Assembly: GCA_028554755.1 (NCBI GenBank)
Contig: JAPTOF010000005.1
Location: 3,558,501-3,622,500, forward strand
Direction: 5' to 3'
Length of the DNA stretch: 64,000 bases
Source of the DNA: Cordia subcordata
Lineage: Eukaryota; Streptophyta; Magnoliopsida; Boraginales; Cordiaceae
A program made the translations under genes and the position numbers. This document shows, one piece after another, positions 46,605 to 56,849 of this stretch; position 1 is the first letter of the stretch, and the number at the start of each line of letters is the position of its first letter. The notes beneath the pieces are model-generated. The model had not been told where the DNA came from and searched no databases. It saw only the letters and a program-made list of their open reading frames with translations.

Positions 46605-48185
46605 TGATACGCTATTTGAGCACAAGCCTAAATAGCGCGTAAGTGCACGGGACGTGTGTAGTTCAGTGTGTGCAAGTGCGGGGTCGAATCCACAGGGAGG
46701 CTACCTTGGTTTAGTCTCTATATGCTTGGGTGCCTTAAACTAGCTACATGTGTGTGTACTTACTTCAGGATGGAAGGGAGCTCGGAAAAAGGAAAATAAA
46801 AACTAATCTATGGAGAAACTTAAGGGAACCAAACTAAGGAAGGAAACACTAATAAAGAAGAAGGGGACCTAGGCGATTGCATTGCAACAAGACTTGGGCT
46901 ATGATAACAGATGATATCTATCTAATTCTCGGGACTTCTATTGTCGTTGTGTTGATCGGGGGCTCTCTTAACCAATACTAGTGGTTCAACCCGTTAGCTA
47001 GATTTAAAGCTAAGGGCCAATCCCTCCTAGCCTACGCAATCCGTGCTTAGAACTTATCCTCTTGGCTGGATTTAAAGCCAAGGACTAGCACCTCAACACT
47101 ACGTGACATTAAGGCTCAATTAACCAACACTAACGTGGGTTAGGGATACTCTAGTCTAGGTTAACTTATCCGCTTGGCTGGATTTAAAGCCAAGGACTAG
47201 CACCTAAACTCGAAGCATGGCATGTAACCTATTAGCTGGATTTAAAGCTAAAGCCTACTCTCCTAAGCAAAGCCACGAGATTAAGCACAATCACATCACC
47301 CATATAAGTAGATAAGAGCATTTGAAGCACAAATAACACGTGCATATTCACTTAGGCATTTTAACAAACGCATAGACATGTTTGATTTCCAATACATAGA
47401 CATATTGAATCATGCCATAAATTTATATAAATAAACATGTATTAAGAGCCAAAGATCTACACAAATCCATTATTCAAAGCCCTAATCTAATATACAACAA
47501 CAATTAACCCTAAATCTAGTCTAATCTAGCAACATATTTACAAGAAATAGAGAAAGAACAAGAAGAACTTCCCTAAATTCTTGCTTCCAAATCCGTACAA
47601 ATCCTTCAAATCTTTGTTTAATGCTTCAATCCTAGCTTGGTGTGGGGTTTAGATGGCGGTTTAGGGTGTTTTGTGAAGTGGGTAAAGAGTTAGGGTTTAT
47701 TAGGATTTAAGAAATACAAGTTCCTCCTCCGAAATTGAGCAGAAACGAGCTTTTTATAGATTCCTTCAGCGCACAGCCGGTCGACCGGCTCCTCTTGCTC
47801 GACCGGCTTCAATCATGATGCTCTCTGGACTGGCCGGTCGACCGGCTTCTTGAGGAACTCGACCGGCTTCACTCTTTTATTCTCTGGAGCGGCTGGTCGA
47901 CCTTCTAAGTCGACCGGCAGGATCAGAATGATCTCTTCTTTATTTCTTTTCTTCCGGTCTTCATCCGTTAGCTCATTTCTTCCTCGCATAAGCTTGAACC
48001 CTTCCAAAACACTCCTAAAACATGGAATATAACACTTAGTATAGTATTTATGCACCTAAATACGTTATGTATAAATATTAACAAATATGCATAGACTTTA
48101 TACTAAGCGCACTCAATTATACTCTAAACACCCTTAAATATGCATGCAAAAACTAGATGCAAACATGCACAAATGACACACATCA
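46605..48185 (-). repeat. Athila-type solo LTR nested in the Copia RT
   Basis: On the minus strand it runs from TGATGTGTGTCA at 48185 to ...GCGTATCA at 46605, 1581 bp, with TGAT/ATCA ends. It shares the 'gtgcacgggacg', 'cgaatccacagggaggc' and 'gctggatttaaagccaag' words with the other Athila-type LTRs. No internal region remains. A palindrome-rich repeat cluster lies at 47773-47920. Confidence 0.92.
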
Positions 48186-48190
48186 TATAC
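48186..48190. other. Target-site duplication (right), TATAC
   Basis: Matches 46600-46604. See the solo LTR. Confidence 0.9.
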
Positions 48191-49830
48191 CTTTTTTGCC
48201 AGTGTACCATGCAGAAATACATTGGACACATCCAATTGTCTTAGTCTCTAACTATTATGTAGAGCTAATGAAATCACGGTTCTTATAGTCTAACTTTTGA
48301 CCATAGGGTTAAATGTCTCTTGATAGTCAATACCCTGCTCTTGTAAGTACCCTTTAGCCACCAATCTGGCCTTATATCTAGCCACACTACCATTTGCATT
48401 AGTCTTTATTTTGGATGCCCATTTAGAACCAATAGCCTACCTACCATGTGGGAGAGGAACCAATTCCTATATATTCTGATCCATTAATGCTTAAAACTCC
48501 TCTTGCATTACCTTCACCCAACAAGTATATTTGACTGCTTCCTTATATGTTGTAGGTTCGATGATAAGAGGTATATGCATCAGATTATGAAGCTGATACA
48601 GAAGAGGGGGCAAAAAGTTTGCTTTTGACCTGGTAAGCATAAGGTGGTATCCAGAAGGTGCCAAGTGTTGATGAAGATCAATAGATAGACTGTTAGAGAA
48701 AGAGAAAGCTGACTGATGAGAAATAGAAGTTGCAGTTATAGAGTCTAGCTATGGAGACTGATATGAGTTAGAAAAGTGGACACTGAATATGGTGCAGTAG
48801 GAGAATTATATGGATTAACAGAAGAAGAACCCATAGTCTGAGTGTTAGGAGACTGAACAGAAGCATGAGTTGCCTGAGAATCTAAATGTGCACCACTAGA
48901 ATTGCTACGTGATGATGACTGATGTGAAGGAGTGACAAAAACAGGAGAATAGGAAAGAGGAATGAAAGTAGAATTATAGTTAGAGTGTTTAGGTTTTGAA
49001 CCAAGAAAATCTGACAATGGAATTGTAGATGTTATTTGAGGATAAGGAAAAACTAATTCATTAAATCTCACGTGTCTGGAGATATAAGCTCTGTGTGAGT
49101 GAATGTCTAACCATTTATATCCCTTTGTGTTAGGGCAAAAGCCTAGGAAAACACATGGTGTGGACCTGAGTTGAAGTTTGTTTTTGATATATGGCTTTAG
49201 CCAAGGATAACACAAACATCCAAAAGCTTTTATGATGTTGTAATCAGGAACAATGCCATATAACATCTCATGAGGAGATTTATTTGACAGGGTTAGGGTA
49301 GGCATCTTATTTATAAGATATTTTGCCATTGAGACTGCTTCTAGCCAAAATTGTATAGGAAGGTTTCTTTGATGAAGCAATGCTAGAGCTGTCTCTATGA
49401 GATGTTTGTGTTACCTCTCAAATTTGCCATTTTGTTTAGGTGTATAAGGGCATGAATTTTGATGTGTTATGCCTTTAGACTGCAAGAATTGCTTAAGATT
49501 GTGATTGACAAATTCAGTTTCATTGTCCATCCTTATGATTCTAATAGAAGCCTAAAATTGTGTAAAGACCATATTGAAAAAGCTAAGAAAGATAGGGAAC
49601 ACTTTTGATTTGTATTGCATTGGATAGATCCATAGAAAGCTTGTACAATCATTAATAAAAGCTATATAATACTTGTAGCCCTTATTGGATGTTCTAGGGG
49701 TAGGACCCTAAACATCTACATGTACAAGTTGGAAAGGAATAGAAGAAACAATAGTAGACAACTCAAAAGGTTATCTATGTGATTTAGCTAAACAATAGAA
49801 ATCACAATCAATAGTATTAGTGGGTAGCTT
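48191..49830 (-). pseudogene. pol: Copia integrase and N-terminal RT
   Basis: Integrase (about 49830-49150) shows HVDV*GP (Trp replaced by a stop), YYIAFINDCTSFLWIYP, RMDNETEF and CPYTPKQNGKFER, giving the D, D and E region, followed by EMLYGIVPDY and GCLCYP. A Ser/Thr-rich linker (ORF to 48745) leads to RT at about 48530-48191: ALMDQNI*ELVPLPHG, IGSKWASKIKTNANGS, RYKARLVAKGYLQEQGIDY and QLDVSNVFLHG. The solo LTR then interrupts. Stops are few and mostly replace Trp or Gln. Confidence 0.88.
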
Positions 49831-50400
49831 AACACCAAGTAGCTTGGAAAGAGACTGAGTTGTGGTAGAGAAGGGTGACTTAATCTTTTATGCGACAGCA
49901 GATCTTCATTTGATGTAGTTTTGGTAGTCAGAATTTGTGTAGGAAATTGATGGACAATGGTGACAAAAGAGGTTAATAGGGAAAGATTATACAGGCCTCT
50001 ATCACAAGGGTCCTTGTACAAAATTGCCTTGGTGGCATTGTCTAGAATTTGTACCTCCTTGGCAGTAAAAAGAAGAGTACAATTGTTATCATGAGTTAGT
50101 TTGGAAATCGAAAGTAAATTGTGAAAAACATTAAGAACATACAGAGTATGAAGAAGAATAAGTTGTTTAGATGGAAGAGGTTTCATACCATTCCCTGTGC
50201 CTAGTATGGTCAAAGCTTGACCATTGCCCACTGCAACTGATCAATAACTTGATAGACTTGAAAATTCTATAACTAGGCCATGTCATTGGTAACATGGGCA
50301 TTAGCCTCATAGTTAAGCACCTAGGTTTGAGAATCCCCTGAAGACTGACCAGTATTAGCAACAAAAGCTTGTTTCCCAGCACCAAAAACTAACAGTCTGC
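49831..50400 (-). pseudogene. pol: Copia protease and GAG-pre-integrase region
   Basis: The protease motif stands near 50310 as a damaged NYEANAHVTND (normally D-[ST]-G-A at this point). The frame then continues AVGNGQALTILGTGNG and LHTLYVLNVFHNLLSISKLT (protease end), and LLSHKRLSHPS (GAG-pre-integrase). Confidence 0.8.
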
Positions 50401-51463
50401 GATTGGTATTTGACGTTTTCAAATTTATGCCAACAATTGATAGCCAAGTGGTTTGGTTGACCATAGATTTGACAAATAACCTTGTTTGTAGAGTTAGATG
50501 TTGTTTGTGTTGGAGTTAGAGACTGTTGTTGAGTGGAAAACTAAGGAAAAGAACCAAGGATCCCTTAACTGGAAACTAAACTCCTCTACCTCTGCCATTT
50601 CTTCCACCTTTATTGTTATAGTTACCTCTGCCTTTAGATGGACCTCCTCTAGACTGTGTTTGAAAGCTTAGGGCAGTATGTATATTTTGAGTATTGGAAT
50701 CCTCTATAGAGAGATTACTATCCATCTTGAGATGCAATTCTTTAGATATCAGCAAAGAAGATAATTCTGCCACTGTAATTGGTGTAGACCTAACCCTTAT
50801 AGAGGCTTTGAAAGAGTTAAACTCAGGAGAAAGACCCCTGAGAATATACATCACCAAATCCTCATGAGATATTACCTCATTTAAACTTGCAAGCCTATCT
50901 ATGATGGATTTTACATGATCTAAGTATGCCTGCATGGTGTTTGTTCCCTTAGACAAATAAAGCAGTTGAACTTTTAACTGATAGATGTGAGGCCTCGTGA
51001 GAGAGTTATATCTTTGATTGATAGCTGTCCAGACTGCATGAGTAGTCTCAAGATGAAGAACTTGAGACTATACAGCAGGTGTCATAGTATTAAAGAGACG
51101 TGATTTGAGGTAATCATCGTGTGTAAGCCATGATTCATATGCAGGATTAGTATAGGGATTACCATAGTCATTAGAAATTTCTGAAGGAGGACATGTAACC
51201 TTACCAATCACATAATCAAGGGCTGCTCTCAAAGCTATTTGAATTTGTGATTTCCAAGAAATGAAATTAGTATTATCCAACTTTGTGGATACCAAATTAC
51301 GTAAATTTTGGATTAAAATTCTTAATCCAAGAGGTAATTCTTTTGAAACTCCAGAATTTGATGAAGAAGCTATGCAAAAATTGAATAACTGAAGCAGAGG
51401 AGAAAAACTTGATATTTGAGATGGATTGGAGATTTGAAAAACCAAATCAATAGATGTGTTCAC
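50401..51463 (-). pseudogene. gag: Copia gag with damaged zinc knuckle
   Basis: The ATG at 51463 starts the gag frame. Motifs are LDNTNFISWKSQIQIALRA, YESWLTHDDYLKSRLFNT, then after a TAG (about 51068) QAYLDHVKSIIDRLASLNE and LVMYILRGLSPEFNSFKASI, and a Gly/Arg-rich end. The CCHC knuckle near 50480 reads CQIYGQPNHLAINC, so its second Cys is changed to Tyr. Confidence 0.85.
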
Positions 51464-51621
51464 ACCCCTAAGGAGAAGCTTCGACCAGAGTTTGATTGAA
51501 ATTGCAAGTTGAATCGAGGTGTTTAGTGATGATCTCTTATCGCAAAACCCTAGATTATTTGGGGAAGAACACTGTCAAGGTTAGTGTTAAAAACAAAAAA
51601 AAGACCAGGACTGATGCTTCA

Positions 51622-51634
51622 GCTCTGAATACCA
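51622..51634 (-). other. Primer-binding site of the Copia element (tRNA-iMet)
   Basis: The minus strand reads TGGTATTCAGAGC, the initiator tRNA-Met site TGGTATCAGAGC with one extra T, directly inside the 5' LTR. Confidence 0.85.
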
Positions 51635-51829
51635 TGAAGGAAGGAAAGAGAAGAGAGAAAATGATCTTGTCATTCATTTCTTATTGAGCAAGTAGATACA
51701 GGTGAGTATTTATAGAATCACAAGTAAGGTGCTAGCTATACAGTAACTAACTGCAGCTTTACCTTTATTTAACTAACTTCCTAACAAAATTCTTTCTAGA
51801 TTCTTCTAAATCTAATATATTCCTTATCA
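51635..51829 (-). repeat. 5' LTR of the Copia element
   Basis: On the minus strand TGATAAGG at 51829 to CCTTCA at 51635, 195 bp. It aligns with 45207-45432. Confidence 0.88.
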
Positions 51830-52508
51830 CTTCGTGATTCTGAAGTTGCCATACTTCGACTGTTCAGGTGATCCCGCCGACCATGTGTCTGTTATCAATC
51901 ATAAAATAATGTTCCATAATGCTATTGACACTGCCTGATGCAAGGCATTCCTTACCACCTTGGTGCAATCTGCCCAAACTTGGTATGATGAGCAACCACC
52001 GCATTCTATCCATTCCTTTAAAGAATTAGTTGCAGCCTTTATGAATCTATTTGCTAGCAGAAAGGAGGCCCCAAAATCATCCAATTCAATTATCGACATG
52101 CGGCAAAGGAATGAAGAGACTTTGCGAGCATTCGCCAAAAGATTCAATGAAGCAACACTGCGAGTGCCTGATTTAGTGTATCCAATTGCCATGGAAGCTT
52201 TCATTCACGGTGTTAGAGATGACAAGTTATCTAGTTCCCTGACCAGGAAGAAACCAGCTTCAATGACCAACCTTATAAATCAGGTTGAAAAGTATATCTT
52301 AGCTAAGAATATCTTGTTGGCGAAGAGAGAACATGAAAAGGAGTATGAGACTGAGAAAAGCAAAGTGAAGCAGAAGCAACAAGAGCCACACCAGGATCGA
52401 GGATACCTGAAAAAGAGACAGAAAAACCCGGGGGTCTTCAGGAGGCGTTATGACATGTATACGCCTTTCAATGCGTCCCGATCAGATGTCTTAGTAACCA
52501 TGAAGTGA
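51830..52508 (+). pseudogene. gag: Tat-lineage gag, 3' part
   Basis: It continues the frame broken at 45206: ILKLPYFDCSGDPADHV, a TGA, then QSAQTWYDEQPPHSIHSFKE, FASRKEAPKSSNSIIDMRQ, RNEETLRAFAKRFNEATLRV and IHGVRDDKLSSSLTRK. This is the retrotransposon Gag capsid domain. A Lys/Glu/Gln-rich tail follows, and the frame ends at TGA 52506. A zinc knuckle was not recognised. Confidence 0.85.
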
Positions 52509-55500
52509 GAGCGAAAAGCAAGTATTTCCATTTCCATAAAGATCAAGGTCATACTACCGATAAGGGTCAAAATCTTAAGGATGAGATTGAATCTCTAATT
52601 AGAAAGGAAAAGCTAGCATAGTTCGTGAGGCAACAAGTAGAGGCCCGGAAGGAACGACCCCGCAGCCCAAAGAGAGGAAAAAAGGTCCTTAGCATGGTGG
52701 ATATGATATGGGAGGGCCTGTTGTCGAAGAAGATTCTACCACTAAGAGGAAAATGTATGCTCAGTTATAGTAAGTAACCCCACAGAATAAGATGAGAATG
52801 ATGGAAGATGTAATCTTCATAAGCAAGGACTTGATCAGATTACTAGTAAATAATGGCTATCCTTTTGTTATCACGATTATATTAGCTAATTATGAAGTTC
52901 CTAGGACGCTAGTTGATACGAGTAGTGCTGCAGACATGTTATATTATGAAATGTTCGAACGCTTGTAATTGAATCGGTCCGTCCTCCCTCCTTTGAAGTA
53001 TGAGCTTATAGGTTTTTCTTGTAATGAGGTATGGGCTGGGGGGTGACCAGTCTTCCTCTCAGCATTGAAGATGGAAGCCGATATATCGACGTTTAAGCTA
53101 ACTTCATAGTGGTAAACTGTTTGAGCGCCATTAATGGGATTATTGGGCCAATTACATTGAATCGATTAGGAGCCACTGTATCCACTTATCATTAGATAAT
53201 GAAGTTCCTGACTAAGGACGGAGTGATCACAATCAAAGAAAACCAACATGATGCTAGGTCATGCTACATAACAGCACTGAAACCAAAGAAAGACCAAAAG
53301 AAACTTGAAAACATGATGGTAGAACTATTGAAAAAAGACCCTAAGCGAGGAAGCCTAGCCGAAAAGCTTGATCTTGTCGAAATCGACGAGCCCAATAAGA
53401 AAAATTATGTCGGTGTCAAACAAAAAGAAGAGATTCGATAAGGTATTATTCAATTCTTGACTTTAAGTTCTGATATATTTGCTTGGGATCTATTTGATAT
53501 GACAAGAATAGACCCAAAAGTCATTAGGCATCAGCTGAATATCGACCCTGCTTTTAGGTCGGTCCACAAAAAATGATGATCCTTTAGTGCGAAGAAGAAT
53601 CTAGCAATCCATGAACAAATGGAAAAACTGCTAAAAGCAAGCTACTTTCAGGAGATAAAATACCCAACATGGGTCTCCAATGTGGTGATTATTAGAAAGG
53701 CCAATGGGAGGTAGAGACTCTGTATAGACTTTAGTGACCTAAATAAAGCATGTCTGAAAGACAACTTCCCTCTACCATGAATTAACTAATTGGTTTACTT
53801 AACTACAGGATTTGAGATGCTACCATTCATGGATGCCTTTTCGGGTTATAACCAAATAAAGATGGCACTCTCCGATCAACCACGCACAGCTTTCGTCACT
53901 GATCGTGGACTATACTATTACAAGGTTATGCTTTTCAGGTTGAAAAACGCCGGGACCACTTATCAGCGCATGGTGAATGTGGCATTTAAATACCAGATAG
54001 GTCGAAACATAGAAGTCTATATTGATGACATGTTTGCCAAAAGCAAGAGGGCATCGGACCACGTGTTTGACCTCACTGAGGCCTTTCAAACAATGAGAAG
54101 GTTCAGGATTAAATTAAATCTAGAAAAGTGTGCCTTTGAGGTGAAAGAAGGGAAGTTACTAGGGCTTATGGTGACATACCGAGGCATTAAAGCCAACTCT
54201 GAAAAGATTGAGGCCATACTCAATCTCGAACCCTCAAAAACCATGCATGATGTACAATCGCTCTCTGGGAAAGTGGTAGCACTAAGCAAGTTTATGTTGA
54301 GGTCGGTAGATCGATGCACTCCGTTCTTTAAATTCCTCGAAATCCAAAGGATTTTAAATGGACTCCCGAATGCCAAGAAGCATTCGAAGGGATCAAGTCC
54401 TATTTGATATAACCTCCGATCCTCTCCTGGCCCGAAGAAGGGGAAACATTGCTCTTGTATCTGTTCAATTCCAATCTCGCCATGGCAGCAGTTTTAATTT
54501 GAGATACAGAAAAAGGTCAGAGGCCTGTGTATTACGTCAGTAAAACATTAAAGGGAGCGAAGTTGAGATATACTAGTTTGGAGATGTTAGCATTAGCATT
54601 AATAATGTTGGTCCCGAAAATTGAAGCCCTACTTTGAAGCGCACTCAATAACAATAATGACTGATTAGCCTCTACAACAAATCCTACACAAACTAGAGTT
54701 ATCGGGACGGTTGCTAAATGGTCAATTGAACTAAGCCAATACCACATCGCTTATCAACTGAAGACCTCGATTAAAGCACAGGCTCTGGCTGATTTTATAG
54801 TAAAATGCACACAGCTAGTGGAACAAGTTGTCAGAGAATGGAATTTATACGTAGATGGTACTACGAGTAAGACTCTATCATAAATAGGAATTATAATTAG
54901 GAAGCTCGACAGGACAAAATTAAAGTATGCAGTGAAGTTTGAGTTCAAGACAACCAACAAAGAAGCTAAATATGAAACATTGTTGGCTGGGATGAGATTG
55001 CTTAAAGAGTTGAGGGCAAAGATAGTTAGAGCATACACTGACTCCCTGTTGATAGAAGGCAAAACTAATGGGACTTATAAGGCCAAAGATAGTAAAATAA
55101 AGGCTTATTAGAGATGATGACCAAGACAATGGCATTCTTTGAAAAGTTCACACTCTGGCAAATACCAAGAAGTAATAATGTCCAGGCCGATGCCTTGTCT
55201 AAGATAGCATTAGCTTTTCGAGTAAGGAAAGTGATCAATATTGAAAGGCTTATGGATCCCACAGTCAAAGTTTCACTTATCAATACCACTGATGAGACTG
55301 ACTAAAGACGCTCGATCATGCAGTATTCACAGCATGGCTAAAGACGAACGGGAAGTCTCAAAGATAATGAATCGATCATGACGGTTCCTATCTTCGAGGA
55401 TCAATTATGTAAGGGTACAATTGAGGGACCTTTGTTGAAATGTATGGGTGGTCTTGAAGGAGAATTTATTATCAGAAAGATGTATAAAGGCATGTATGGA

Positions 55501-56520
55501 AATCATTTCGAAGCCAGAACATTGGCATAGAAGGTTATCAGATAGGGATATTACTAGCCTAACATTGTGAAGGTAGCTAAAGCAATTGTTGAGAAATGTG
55601 ATCAGTGCCAAAAGAACGCCAATATCCAGCATATGGCGCATACTATTCCAAACTCAATAACAAGCCCATAATCGTTTGCGAAATAGGGGCTTAACATTAT
55701 CGGTCCTATGCCAACTAGGAAAGCCTAAAGGAAATTTGCATTTGTAGTAGTTGATTATTTCACTAAGTGGGCAGAGGTCGAAGCCGTGTGACAATAACAG
55801 ATAAAGCAGCTTGGAATTTTGTATGGAAAAATATCATTGCAAATTTGGAGTACCAAAGAGTATAGTGACCTATCATGGGAGCAGTTTGACTCGAAGTATT
55901 TATAAGAACACGCAGCCGAACTAAAAGTTGACTTGTGATTCTTTGCAGTAGCACACCTTTAAGCTAATGGGCAAGTGAAGGTCACAACTCGAGCCATCAT
56001 CAATAGTTTGAAGACCAAGCTTGAAGGTGTTAAAGGATTACGGCCAGAAATACTGCCTGAGGTACTGTGGGCTTATCGAATGATTGTACATAACAGTACT
56101 GGAGAAACTCCATTTTGAATGGTCTACGGATCAGAAACAGTTGCACCGATGGAGATTTTATCCTTAACATTGCGAGTCAGACACTTCACCAACGAAAAGA
56201 ATGATGAGGTCCTCAAGATTCAGTTAGAATTACTTGATGAAGTATGAGAGAATACTTGTCTAAGAAATGAAGCTACAAAGGAAGCTCTGAAGTGTCAATT
56301 CTCAGGAAAGATTAGGCCGAAAAACATTAAACCGGGAGACATAGTTCTCCGAAAGCATCAATTTGCCAAAAGCAACCTCAACAAACTTGATGAAAATTGG
56401 GAAGGCCCTTTTCGGTTAGTAAAGGTGATCCGGCCAAGAACCTTCAAACGGGCAAGAACTGATGGGACACTGCTCCTTAATACATGCAATTTCGAACATT
56501 TGCGAAAGTATTATGTTTGA
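52509..56520 (+). pseudogene. pol: Tat-lineage pol: protease, RT, two RNase H domains, integrase
   Basis: Protease has LVDTSSAADMLYYEMF (about 52908). RT (about 53560-54330) has MDAFSGYNQIKMALSDQPRT, MLFRLKNAGTTYQRMVN and the catalytic YIDDM. The first RNase H (about 54440-54830) has PVYYVSKTLKGAKLRYTSLE. A second RNase H-like domain (about 54838-55240) has LYVDGTTSK, EFKTTNKEAKYETLLAGMRL, TDSLLIEG and WQIPRSNNVQADALSKIAL. Integrase (about 55440-56520) has CDQCQKNAN, IIGPMPT, VVDYFTKWAEVEAV, ANGQVKVTTRAI and WEGPFRLVKVIRP. Integrase has VKV where VEV with the catalytic Glu is usual. Dozens of stops and some frameshifts are present. The double RNase H points to the Tat lineage. Confidence 0.9.
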
Positions 56521-56849
56521 TCCCATATGTATTTGTTATATTCTATCTATGAATGACAATCTAACGTTCCACGCTCAACTGTGAAAAAGTACACTTTAAA
56601 AAAATCATCTACTTAAACAAGTATAGCAAATCAGTAAAGGGAAGCTAGGCCGACACAATGTACTAAGGTAGCAGTATATGAAATCATACATACTACCAAT
56701 GGCAATTTCCATTAATCATGAGAAAATGACCGTTTAAGCCATAAACTATTCAAACAAAGTAAAAGTAAAATTGTTCATACAGAAACAAAGGAAATCACAA
56801 GTTGTCCCAAAAATAAGAAAACAACAAAATAAAAAGAGTAGGAAGAACC
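56521..56849. other. Spacer between Tat integrase and the antisense ORF
   Basis: AT-rich and without coding signal on the plus strand. Confidence 0.5.

Larger units (their letters stand above)
45207..51829 (-). mobile_element. Ty1/copia retrotransposon nested in the Tat gag
   Basis: Minus-strand element with short LTRs (45207-45432 and 51635-51829), an initiator-tRNA-Met primer site, gag, protease, integrase, RT and RNase H in Copia order, and a polypurine tract before the 3' LTR. The flanks 'actcg' (left) and 'cttcg' (right) fit a 5 bp target-site duplication with a small deletion. The host gag reading is restored when the element is removed. It is interrupted in RT by a solo LTR at 46605-48185. 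Confidence 0.9.
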
